This document shows positions 1 to 5,820 of a DNA stretch of 5,820 nucleotides, one piece after another. The notes below the pieces were generated by a model that had not been told where the DNA came from, made no database searches, and worked only from the letters and a program-made list of their open reading frames with translations. Position numbers and translations under genes: made by a program. The stretch's first letter is position 1, and each line of letters opens with the position of its first letter. The stretch comes from an uncultured Ignavibacteria bacterium (GTDB lineage: Bacteria > Bacteroidota > Ignavibacteria > Ignavibacteriales > Ignavibacteriaceae): assembly GCA_937996765.1 (NCBI GenBank), contig CALKUG010000220.1, positions 1 through 5,820 on the forward strand, given 5' to 3'.

Positions 1-1
1 G

Positions 2-1054
2 GGTATGGCACCCTATCGTTTAACCACCTGGACTGCAAGCGAAATACACAATCAAATTCGTTGGAATCGCGGGAACGCAAAAATTGGCGGAGAAGTATTT
101 TTTAGAGCAGGTACATTTAAGGAGAATCTCAAAGGATTTGTTGATTCACTTAAAAAAGACCTTTTCAGATTCCCCTCACTACCCCCAAAAATGAGTTGGA
201 AAGATGTTGTTCCTCCAAATCCTGTAACAACGGTTATTGCAACCGATATCAATGCAACAACACTTAAAATTGATTGGAAAAAACCGAGTGTAGCTTCTGA
301 TGGTGATACCGCAAGGTTTTATGCTATTTATCAAGTACCAGTGCCAGGTCAAACGGCAACGGATATTGAAAAAGCCGAGTATTTATACGGAGTTGTTCAA
401 GGAAACACAGCAACGGTTCCACAACCTAAAGCCGGCTTTACGTATATTGTTACAGCTTTAGATAGGAACTGGAACGAAAGTGCTCCTGAAAGGTATTTAC
501 CTGTTGAGCTCACTTCGTTTGCAGCTACTGTTGTTGGAGATGAAGCTCTTTTAAGTTGGAGTACTGCATCCGAAATAAACAACAAAGGGTTTGCAATTGA
601 AAAATCACTTGATGGCGTTTCTTTTAAGGAAATCAGTTTTGTCGCTGGAGTGGGAACAACTAACGAAATACATTATTACCAGTACAGTGATAAACTTGAA
701 GTAAACTCAGCTTATTACCGTTTGAAACAGATGGATTTTGATGGTAGTTATATTTACACATCTACCGTTAAAGCCAATTCTGAAGTGCCGGTTGAGTTTA
801 GTTTGGCACAAAATTTCCCGAATCCTTTCAACCCCTCAACAACTATTAGTTACAGCATTCCGCAGTCGGGTAATGTTGTGCTCAAAATTTATAATATAAC
901 AGGTGTTGAAATTGCAACGCTCGTAAATGAAAACAAGGAGCAGGGCACTTATACATTTGAATTGGATGCAAGTGCATTTGCAAGTGGTGTTTATATTTAT
1001 ACACTACAATCGGGTAGCAATATCCTCAGCAGAAAAATGACATTAATTAAATAG
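2..1054 (+). CDS. Glycosyl-hydrolase-like family 10 (DUF187/YngK-like) secreted protein with T9SS sorting domain, 5'-truncated
   Basis: This is the C-terminal part of a gene that enters from outside the window. The frame is open at base 2, and the ATG at 5 lies inside a conserved domain, so it is not a credible start. Visible residues (numbered from that Met) 1-68 match the end of the GHL10/DUF187 TIM barrel: a GMAPYR strand, an EIHNQIRWNR helix, GGEVFF, then SLPPKMSWKD. Residues 69-160 look like a fibronectin-III-like domain beginning PPNPV. Residues 166-258 form a second beta-sandwich common in Bacteroidota surface proteins (LPVELTSF, LSWSTASEINNKGF, YYRLKQMDFDG). Residues 262-349 are a T9SS type A sorting domain (NFPNPFNPSTTI, then SGVYIYTL and a Lys-rich end). 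The domain predicts export across the outer membrane with removal of the C-terminal domain. A polysaccharide or peptidoglycan substrate is likely from the family, but catalytic residues are off-window, so specificity is unknown. Confidence 0.85.
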   Translation, partial: GMAPYRLTTWTASEIHNQIRWNRGNAKIGGEVFFRAGTFKENLKGFVDSLKKDLFRFPSLPPKMSWKDVVPPNPVTTVIATDINATTLKIDWKKPSVASDGDTARFYAIYQVPVPGQTATDIEKAEYLYGVVQGNTATVPQPKAGFTYIVTALDRNWNESAPERYLPVELTSFAATVVGDEALLSWSTASEINNKGFAIEKSLDGVSFKEISFVAGVGTTNEIHYYQYSDKLEVNSAYYRLKQMDFDGSYIYTSTVKANSEVPVEFSLAQNFPNPFNPSTTISYSIPQSGNVVLKIYNITGVEIATLVNENKEQGTYTFELDASAFASGVYIYTLQSGSNILSRKMTLIK

Positions 1055-1070
1055 AATTAAGAATTAAGAA
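1054..1070. repeat. Short GAATTAA tandem repeat
   Basis: Two exact copies of GAATTAA (1054-1060, 1061-1067) are followed by a partial GAA. The first copy overlaps the last base of the upstream TAG stop. It directly precedes the 1073-1112 hairpin. It may be slippage in an AT-rich spacer or the edge of a dispersed intergenic repeat. Confidence 0.4.
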
Positions 1071-1072
1071 TA

Positions 1073-1112
1073 CTACAGTCCCGAGGTCACATTGACATGC
1101 TCGGGACTGTAG
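1073..1112 (+). terminator. Perfect 13-bp hairpin between the secreted-protein and RNase H genes (terminator-like, no U-tract)
   Basis: CTACAGTCCCGAG (1073-1085) is exactly complementary to CTCGGGACTGTAG (1100-1112), with a 14-nt loop that can itself form a small GTCA/TGAC stem (1086-1089 with 1093-1096). The stem is GC-richer than its surroundings and lies 18 nt after the upstream stop codon. There is no T-run on either strand after the stem, so it is not a standard intrinsic terminator. It could protect the 3' end of the upstream mRNA, terminate without a U-tract, or affect translation of the next gene, whose ATG lies 9 nt beyond the stem. Confidence 0.45.
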
Positions 1113-1121
1113 AGAAGGAAT

Positions 1122-2210
1122 ATGAGTAAATACAAAAAACAACTCACTGATATGGCTACAAAATTTGTGAGTTTTCTTGCTCAACACGGAGTTGATGCAT
1201 ACCCCACTTTTGCAGATATACAAGAGTTTTCGCTTCCCATAAACTTTTTTTACAACTCTCAGTTTAACCTTTATTATTCCCCCAAAAAGGACTCGTATAA
1301 AGTGTATGTAAATCGAGGCACCGATTCTGACTCCTCCCGTATTATGGATTTGTGGGATGAGTTTAATGGTGTAAAAGTTGGTAAAAAGAGCCCTCACGAA
1401 AACAAGGGAATTTCGGTTTACACCGACGGTTCTTACCTCGATGGAATGGTGGGATTTGGAGCAGTAATTCTGAAAGATGGTAAAAAGATTTTTGAGCTTT
1501 CAGGGAGATTGATTGGGGAATCGGTACGGGAGCGGAATATTGCCGGGGAAGTGGAAGCTGTAATTCAAGCACTTTCGTTTTGTATGCACAACGGACTTTC
1601 GCCAATAAATGTTTATTACGATTTGAAAAATATAGGTCATTGGGCTCGTCGTGAATGGAAAGCCAATTCTATTTCTGCACAACGTTTGCAAACTCGGGTT
1701 AATACATTTAAAGGAATAGTTAATTTTGTAAAAGTGACTGCACATACCGGAGTAGTTTGGAATGAGTATGTGGATGCACTTGCTAAAAAAGGGGCAACGC
1801 AAACAGCTTTTGTTGTGAGCGATGAACAGCCTATTGGTGTACAAGACCCACTTAAACCGCCGGTGCAAGTTCCTGAAAAGGAAGAAGTTGTAGATGAACA
1901 ATTTAATTCATTGTGGAAAGAACAGACTGATAAAATAATTGATTTGCTTTACTCAGGTGCCCCGGATGAAATTGTAAGTGCCGGGTTGGAATTTATTTCC
2001 GGAAGTAAACCGCGCAAATGGAGTTTCGAAATTCTGGCAGAGATTGATGATAAAAAAGTTTGTACTATCATAATCCACTACACAAAAATGGGTGTGCTCA
2101 GTAGTTTTACATTTAGTGATGATACATTTTCACAGCGCTTCCCAGAGATAAAAAACTCATTAGAATATGCTGTAAAAAAACTAAAACTATTCAAAGAACT
2201 GTATAAGTAA
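1122..2210 (+). CDS. RNase H family protein with unrecognised N- and C-terminal extensions
   Basis: This 362-aa protein contains a type 1 RNase H fold at about residues 96-225, which hydrolyses the RNA strand of RNA-DNA hybrids in the cytoplasm. The active site appears complete: D102 in YTDGS, E143 in RNIAGEVEA, D167 in VYYDLKN, H208 in VTAHTG and D218 in NEYVDALAKKG. The H-to-D spacing of 10 matches E. coli RNase HI. The DLKNIGHWARREWKAN stretch lacks the E. coli basic protrusion and resembles catalytic domains of viroplasmin/HBD-type RNases H of Firmicutes and Bacteroidota. The usual N-terminal hybrid-binding domain is not recognisable; residues 1-90 are unfamiliar. After a Pro/Glu-rich linker (about 236-256) comes a C-terminal domain of about 100 residues that I do not recognise. 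An in-frame TAG at 1110-1112 makes ATG 1122 the first ATG after a stop; AAGG at 1115-1118 is a close, weak ribosome site. The regulator gene follows after 13 nt. Confidence 0.85.
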   Translation: MSKYKKQLTDMATKFVSFLAQHGVDAYPTFADIQEFSLPINFFYNSQFNLYYSPKKDSYKVYVNRGTDSDSSRIMDLWDEFNGVKVGKKSPHENKGISVYTDGSYLDGMVGFGAVILKDGKKIFELSGRLIGESVRERNIAGEVEAVIQALSFCMHNGLSPINVYYDLKNIGHWARREWKANSISAQRLQTRVNTFKGIVNFVKVTAHTGVVWNEYVDALAKKGATQTAFVVSDEQPIGVQDPLKPPVQVPEKEEVVDEQFNSLWKEQTDKIIDLLYSGAPDEIVSAGLEFISGSKPRKWSFEILAEIDDKKVCTIIIHYTKMGVLSSFTFSDDTFSQRFPEIKNSLEYAVKKLKLFKELYK

Positions 2211-2223
2211 AGATTTATTCCTT

Positions 2224-4911
2224 ATGAATTTTAACCCGATACTAACCTCTAAAATAACACCGCCGCCACTTCAAGAAAGTTTGGTTGAGCGCATCTTATT
2301 GCTGAAGCGATTAGAAGAGGGAAAAGATAAACGTCTAACTATTATAGCTGCACCTCCGGGTTTTGGAAAAACTACTCTTGCTTTACTTAGGGCTCGTCAG
2401 GCAGGTTATCCAACAATTTGGTTAACATTAGACCAAGGTGATAATGATTCGGCGAGGTTTCTTTCTTACGTGATCTCTGCTTTGCAAACTCAGTTTCAGT
2501 CAATTGGCGAAGTAGTTGAGTCGATGATTCGTTCTCCTCAAAAACTCCCTATGCAGTCTATTGTAACAGCACTTATTAATGAGCTGAGAGAAAGTACAAA
2601 AGATTTCTATCTTGTGTTGGATGATTACCACGCTATAGTTGATAAAGAAGTGCATGAGATTTTGCAGATGTTTATAGAACATGGTCCGGAACAGATGCGA
2701 TTAGTTATTGTTTCGAGAATAGACCCACCGCTTCCAATCTCGCGCTATCGGGTGAGAAATCAAATTTGCGAACTCCGCGAACAAGATATGCGTCTTTCGA
2801 AGGAGGAAACGGTTATGTTTTTCGAAAAAAGTCTGGGCTTGATGCTTAACGATGAACAGATAGACTCGTTGGATAAGCGGGCTGAAGGGTGGGTTGCAGG
2901 CTTGCTACTTGCAGGTATAGCATTAAAACAACGAACAGATATTGATTTGTTTATCGAACAGTTTGCCGGTAGTAATAGTTACATCGTTGATTATCTGACA
3001 GATGAAGCCCTATCGGGACAAACAAAAGAAATTCATGATTTTTTGGTTAAAACCTCAGTATTCAAGCGTTTTTCTGCTTCATGCGCAAACTATGTTTTAG
3101 AAATTGCAAACTCTGCAACTCTCATCGAGCAACTCATGAAGCAGCAGATGTTTTTGTTGCCCACAGATGGTAGTAATACGTGGTATAGATATCACAATTT
3201 GTTCGCTGATATGCTTAGGTTTAGACTTCAGGTAATTGGTGAATCGGAAGTTACTAAACTGCACTATAAAGCAGCAGAGTGGTTTGAAGAAAACGGAATG
3301 ATCGAAGAAGCGTTTAGACACCTTCTGGAGATTGGGGATTTTAATAAGGCTGCAAATAATCTTGAACGCCTTGGGCGTGAACTCTTAATGAAAGGCGAGG
3401 TGGCAACACTTCATAAACTTATAAATAGTTTGCCTGATGAAGTTAACAATGTACGCCCCGCGCTTTTAATCTCGAAAAGTTGGACCGAATTATTTACCGG
3501 AAAGGTAAGTTCGGCAATTTCAACTGCAAAACATGCCCAAAAGTATATGGATGAAAATCCAAACCTTTATCCCGGATTTGTTGAGTCGGAACTCCGTGGT
3601 CAGATAGCAGTATTATCTTCCTTTGAATTTAATCCGTTTTTTAACCCAACGGAACCTGACCAAGAAAAACAAAAAGCCATGCTAATTAGAGCAAAAAATC
3701 AATTACGCCCTGATGATGTACTTGTACGATCGATAGTTGATTTTTTACTTGCACACATATATATGTATGAGGGCAGCTCGCTCGATATGGCACTCGGTCT
3801 ATTCAAAGAAGTGCAGAAGTTGGGTGAATCAATTGGAAACACTATTATTTCAACGGCCTGCAGAACTCATATTGCAAGAGTGTCTTTCATTAGGGGTAAG
3901 CTGAGAGAGGCAAAACAATTAGTGAACGAAACCATGCAAAGATTTATGGGCAAGGATATTCGTTCAATGCCCTCACTCGCTGAGATATTTTTCCTCAAAG
4001 GTGAGTTAGAATTTGAAGAGTTGCATTATAAAGAAGCGATGGAAAGTTTTGGCAAAGCTATTGACCTTTCCAAACTCACTTTAGATAGAAGAATAGAATT
4101 TTACTCAACTCTCTTTCTTGCTCTTATTGCAATTGACACCAATGATCTAAAGCAAATGCGCCACTATGCCCGCGACATTGAAGAGATGGAAATTGAATTA
4201 CGAAACATTCCCCATGAAGCTATCTATTACTTTTTGAGTTTTTCTTATTATGCTCGTAATGGCAAGTTTGATGAATGTGATAGAATTATTGCAACAGCAG
4301 AAAAAGGTTATCTTAGCACCACAATATGGGGTGCGTTTATATATATCATTAAAGGACGGCTTGCATACATAAGAGGGGATTATGAGGCATCGCTGGGGCT
4401 GGCAAGATTATTATGGGATGATGAGTTTATACATATTTCATTTAAAGAATTGAGCAGAATTACCATAGATGCACTTGTTCTTGAAGCCATATCACTGAGT
4501 AAGCTAAAACGTTCTGATGAAGCGCTGAATTCAATGCTTAAAGCACTCGAACTCTCTCGTGAAGAGGGCTTTATTCGTATGTTTACTTGGTATGGTGAGG
4601 AAGCTTTAGATTTGTTGCTTAAAGCACTGCCCCATGCAAATCAAAAAATACGTCTTTATATTATTACCATACTCGGAGATCAATCCCGAGAAAATAGTAA
4701 GTCAGTGCAAAGTTCCGAAGAGCAACTTTCGGAGAGGGAACTTGAGATATTACGCCTCATAGCCACCGGCTTGAGCAATAAAGCCATCGCAGATAAACTC
4801 TTTATTGCCGAAGGTACCATTAAAAAACACAGTAACACTATTTACAAAAAACTTGGCGTAGAAACTCGCATTAAAGCGGTAGAAGAAGCTAAAATTAGGG
4901 GACTTATCTAA
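2224..4911 (+). CDS. MalT/LAL-like LuxR-family transcriptional regulator (STAND ATPase)
   Basis: This 895-aa protein is typical in length for large ATP-dependent LuxR regulators of the MalT type. It starts with ILTSKITPPPL, the usual N-terminus of this family. Walker A is APPGFGKTT (G46, K49, T50) and Walker B is FYLVLDDYH (D133, D134). An arginine-containing SRIDPPLPISRYR segment follows at 164-176, then the conserved GWVAGLLLAG (222-231). The winged-helix part of the ATPase module ends in WYRYHNLFADML (320-331). About 345-815 is a helical TPR-like repeat region, probably the signal- or partner-sensing part. Residues 835-895 form the LuxR DNA-binding domain (LSERELEILRLIATGLSNKA, then GTIKKHSNTIYKKLGV). 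Family knowledge predicts ligand- and ATP-dependent oligomerisation and promoter activation. The ligand and targets are unknown; maltose is not implied. It sits 13 nt after the RNase H gene, suggesting co-transcription, and upstream of a TolC-family gene that it could control. Confidence 0.93.
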   Translation: MNFNPILTSKITPPPLQESLVERILLLKRLEEGKDKRLTIIAAPPGFGKTTLALLRARQAGYPTIWLTLDQGDNDSARFLSYVISALQTQFQSIGEVVESMIRSPQKLPMQSIVTALINELRESTKDFYLVLDDYHAIVDKEVHEILQMFIEHGPEQMRLVIVSRIDPPLPISRYRVRNQICELREQDMRLSKEETVMFFEKSLGLMLNDEQIDSLDKRAEGWVAGLLLAGIALKQRTDIDLFIEQFAGSNSYIVDYLTDEALSGQTKEIHDFLVKTSVFKRFSASCANYVLEIANSATLIEQLMKQQMFLLPTDGSNTWYRYHNLFADMLRFRLQVIGESEVTKLHYKAAEWFEENGMIEEAFRHLLEIGDFNKAANNLERLGRELLMKGEVATLHKLINSLPDEVNNVRPALLISKSWTELFTGKVSSAISTAKHAQKYMDENPNLYPGFVESELRGQIAVLSSFEFNPFFNPTEPDQEKQKAMLIRAKNQLRPDDVLVRSIVDFLLAHIYMYEGSSLDMALGLFKEVQKLGESIGNTIISTACRTHIARVSFIRGKLREAKQLVNETMQRFMGKDIRSMPSLAEIFFLKGELEFEELHYKEAMESFGKAIDLSKLTLDRRIEFYSTLFLALIAIDTNDLKQMRHYARDIEEMEIELRNIPHEAIYYFLSFSYYARNGKFDECDRIIATAEKGYLSTTIWGAFIYIIKGRLAYIRGDYEASLGLARLLWDDEFIHISFKELSRITIDALVLEAISLSKLKRSDEALNSMLKALELSREEGFIRMFTWYGEEALDLLLKALPHANQKIRLYIITILGDQSRENSKSVQSSEEQLSERELEILRLIATGLSNKAIADKLFIAEGTIKKHSNTIYKKLGVETRIKAVEEAKIRGLI

Positions 4912-4924
4912 CAAATAGTTGAGG

Positions 4925-4953
4925 AGTTTAGTAAACTTCAAGTTTACTAAACT
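4925..4953 (+). terminator. Near-perfect palindrome after the regulator gene: terminator or operator
   Basis: AGTTTAGTAAACTT (4925-4938) and AAGTTTACTAAACT (4940-4953) are exact inverted repeats around a single C. As RNA this gives a stem of about 12 bp with a small loop, 13 nt after the stop codon, followed by GAATTTT. That is terminator-like, although the stem is AT-rich and the T-run short and offset by 3 nt. Each arm is also an imperfect palindrome, GTTTA-N-TAAAC, with centres 16 bp apart. The same half-site recurs downstream, so a protein-binding role is possible. Confidence 0.55.
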
Positions 4954-5010
4954 GAATTTTAAGTATCCTCATGAACTAACCCAGTCCTATATTCTGTTAT
5001 TAAAATGAAT

Positions 5011-5040
5011 TTGATTTTAGCTATAAACGGAAATTATTAT
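5011..5040 (+). promoter_or_regulatory. Candidate sigma70-like promoter upstream of the TolC-family gene
   Basis: TTGATT (5011-5016) and TATTAT (5035-5040) are separated by 18 bp. They match the housekeeping -35 and -10 consensus at 4 of 6 and 5 of 6 positions. Transcription from here would give a leader of roughly 135-140 nt and would start inside the 5020-5079 inverted repeat. In AT-rich DNA such matches occur by chance, and this lineage may use different promoter elements. Confidence 0.3.
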
Positions 5041-5079
5041 GCTATTACCACTCATCAGGTAATTATTCCGTTTATCAGC
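5020..5079. promoter_or_regulatory. Two-tier inverted repeat in the leader of the TolC-family gene
   Basis: GCTATAAACGGAA (5020-5032) pairs with TTCCGTTTATCAGC (5066-5079), giving 13 bp with one bulged C at 5076. Nested inside, ATTACC (5044-5049) pairs with GGTAAT (5058-5063) around an 8-nt loop. The tiers are separated by an asymmetric internal loop of 11 nt and 2 nt. It could be an RNA structure or a widely spaced pair of protein-binding half-sites (TAAACGGAA/TTCCGTTTA). It matches no riboswitch class I recognise. Confidence 0.4.
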
Positions 5080-5082
5080 AGG

Positions 5083-5097
5083 GGTTTAATTTAAACC
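5083..5097. promoter_or_regulatory. 15-bp palindrome, candidate operator
   Basis: GGTTTAA-T-TTAAACC is a perfect inverted repeat with 7-bp arms centred on 5090. It lies 88-102 bp upstream of the TolC-family start codon. Its GTTTA/TAAAC arms match those of the other palindromes in this intergenic region. Confidence 0.4.
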
Positions 5098-5101
5098 GCA
5101 G

Positions 5102-5119
5102 AATAAACTATAGTTTATT
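5102..5119. promoter_or_regulatory. 18-bp perfect palindrome, candidate operator of the TolC-family gene
   Basis: AATAAACTA|TAGTTTATT is an uninterrupted dyad centred between 5110 and 5111. Size and symmetry suit a dimeric repressor such as a TetR-type protein, a common control of efflux operons, but no such gene is in the window. It overlaps the -33 element of the candidate Bacteroidota-type promoter at 5118-5148, so binding there would be expected to block transcription. Confidence 0.45.
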
Positions 5120-5148
5120 GTTCTATGCCCTAATACCTCTTAGGTTTG
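5118..5148 (+). promoter_or_regulatory. Candidate Bacteroidota-type promoter for the TolC-family gene
   Basis: TAGGTTTG (5141-5148) matches the Bacteroidota -7 consensus TAnnTTTG exactly. A TTG (5118-5120) lies 20 bp upstream, close to the expected -33 element. Transcription would start near 5155, giving a leader of about 30 nt. Whether this organism uses that promoter class is uncertain if it is an ignavibacterium. Confidence 0.4.
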
Positions 5149-5175
5149 ATTCGTCGAATAAAGAATTTTTGAAAC

Positions 5176-5180
5176 GGAGA
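5176..5180 (+). promoter_or_regulatory. Ribosome binding site supporting the start at 5185
   Basis: GGAGA lies 4 nt before the ATG at 5185. Together with the signal-peptide-like N-terminus that follows, it decides the start of a gene running off the window. Confidence 0.5.
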
Positions 5181-5184
5181 CAGT

Positions 5185-5820
5185 ATGATTCGATATCTAT
5201 TCACTCTACTCTTGCTAACTACAATGTTAGTATTTCCGCAAGAAAAAAGAGTGCTTTCATTAAAAGAAACCATAACCTTAGGTTTACAAAACAGCCGCGA
5301 GTTAAAAGTTACTCGACTCTCATTGGATTCAGCACAATTAAAGGTTGATGAACAGTTATTAAACCGAACACCATCTTTAATGTTGTCGGGTTCATATACA
5401 AGATTGAGCTCAATAGACCCCTATAGTCTTGCAACGCCATTCGGAACTTTTAATCTTACCGAAAATATTTTAGACAGTTATGCAATGAAGCTTTCACTTA
5501 CACAGCCAATTTTTACGGGTTTTCGGTTAAATGCTTTGCATAGCGCAGCAATAATTGGTGTTGAAGCAACAAAAAAACGAATAGATGGTGATGCAAGAAA
5601 CTTTGCCCTGAAAGTGGAAGAGCAGTATTGGCAGTTATTTAAAGCCAAACAGATGAAAGAAATGCTCGAAGAGAACATCAAACAGATTAAATCTCATTTA
5701 CGTGATGTAAATAACTTTTATCAGCAGGGAATGGCAACACGCAATGATGTTATGAAGGTAGAAGTACAATTATCAGAAATCGAGCTTCAGCTTATAGAAG
5801 CAACTAATGCAATCAAGATA
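5185..5820 (+). CDS. TolC-family outer-membrane efflux protein, 3'-truncated by the window edge
   Basis: The reading frame is open for 212 codons to the last base and continues beyond the window; full-length family members are usually 400-500 aa. Residues 1 to about 19 (MIRYLFTLLLLTTMLVFPQ) look like a Sec signal peptide with one positive charge and a hydrophobic core. No cysteine follows, so it is not a lipoprotein. The mature part begins with the family's opening helix (LSLKETITLGLQNSRELK, 24-41). Next come a beta-barrel segment (PSLMLSGSYTRL, then LSLTQPIFTGFR at 103-114), a long coiled-coil helix (about 120-177) and the conserved YQQGMATRNDVMKVEVQLSE (179-198). TolC-type trimers form the outer-membrane channel of tripartite efflux pumps or type I secretion systems. 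Adaptor and pump genes are probably downstream but not visible; substrate unknown. Confidence 0.9.
   Translation, partial: MIRYLFTLLLLTTMLVFPQEKRVLSLKETITLGLQNSRELKVTRLSLDSAQLKVDEQLLNRTPSLMLSGSYTRLSSIDPYSLATPFGTFNLTENILDSYAMKLSLTQPIFTGFRLNALHSAAIIGVEATKKRIDGDARNFALKVEEQYWQLFKAKQMKEMLEENIKQIKSHLRDVNNFYQQGMATRNDVMKVEVQLSEIELQLIEATNAIKI

Noticed and set aside
1092..1097. Exact TTGACA (-35-like) before the RNase H gene
   Set aside because: It sits in the loop of the 1073-1112 hairpin, and no reasonable -10 element occurs 16-19 bp downstream.
1047..1397. 116-aa open frame on the - strand
   Set aside because: It lies opposite the RNase H N-terminal region and the hairpin, has no domain signature, and looks like a shadow of the + strand gene.
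1500..1901. 133-aa open frame on the - strand
   Set aside because: It is antisense to the RNase H catalytic core, which has clear conserved motifs; its composition (rich in Phe, Cys, Asn, Tyr) is that of a shadow frame.
2224..4911. Naming the regulator malT
   Set aside because: Domain order matches MalT, but this family has many members with different ligands, and no maltose or maltodextrin genes are nearby.
5071..5083. 13-nt match TTTATCAGCAGGG between the intergenic region and the TolC-family gene near 5718
   Set aside because: The second copy encodes the conserved FYQQG motif of the family, so it is under protein constraint; a single short match is best taken as coincidence.
5118..5348. 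76-aa open frame at the start of the TolC-family gene
   Set aside because: It overlaps the signal peptide and N-terminus of the TolC-family CDS in another frame, has no recognisable motif, and its start falls in the candidate promoter/operator region.

Overview
The window comes from an AT-rich bacterial genome. The lineage is probably Ignavibacteriota or another member of the Bacteroidota/Chlorobiota (FCB) group. The main evidence is the first protein, which ends in a type IX secretion (T9SS) type A sorting domain with the NFPNPFNPSTTI signature common in Ignavibacteria and relatives. Its neighbours fit: a Bacteroidota-type sandwich module, a viroplasmin-type RNase H catalytic core and an outer-membrane efflux protein. 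The phylum call is inference, because no rRNA or marker gene is present.

Layout: all four genes are on the + strand. (1) 2-1054 is the 3' part of a secreted glycosyl-hydrolase-like family 10 (DUF187/YngK-like) protein with an Fn3-like domain, a second beta-sandwich and the T9SS domain. (2) 1055-1121 is a short spacer with a GAATTAA tandem repeat and a perfect 13-bp hairpin just before the next gene. (3) 1122-2210 is an RNase H with all active-site residues, flanked by unrecognised N- and C-terminal regions. (4) 2224-4911, only 13 nt downstream, is an 895-aa MalT/LAL-like STAND-ATPase regulator with a C-terminal LuxR helix-turn-helix. (5) 4912-5184 is a 273-nt intergenic region unusually rich in inverted repeats built from GTTTA/TAAAC. 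(6) 5185 to the window end is the 5' part of a TolC-family outer-membrane efflux protein.

How they fit together: the RNase H and regulator genes look co-transcribed. A hairpin follows the regulator gene. The TolC-like gene probably has its own promoter, controlled through the palindromes, and likely begins an export operon continuing past the window. Whether the adjacent regulator or an unseen one (for example TetR-type) binds those palindromes cannot be told from sequence alone. I saw no CRISPR array, tRNA, rRNA, transposase or defence system. The two points most worth follow-up are the palindrome cluster and the unusual RNase H architecture with its regulator partner.
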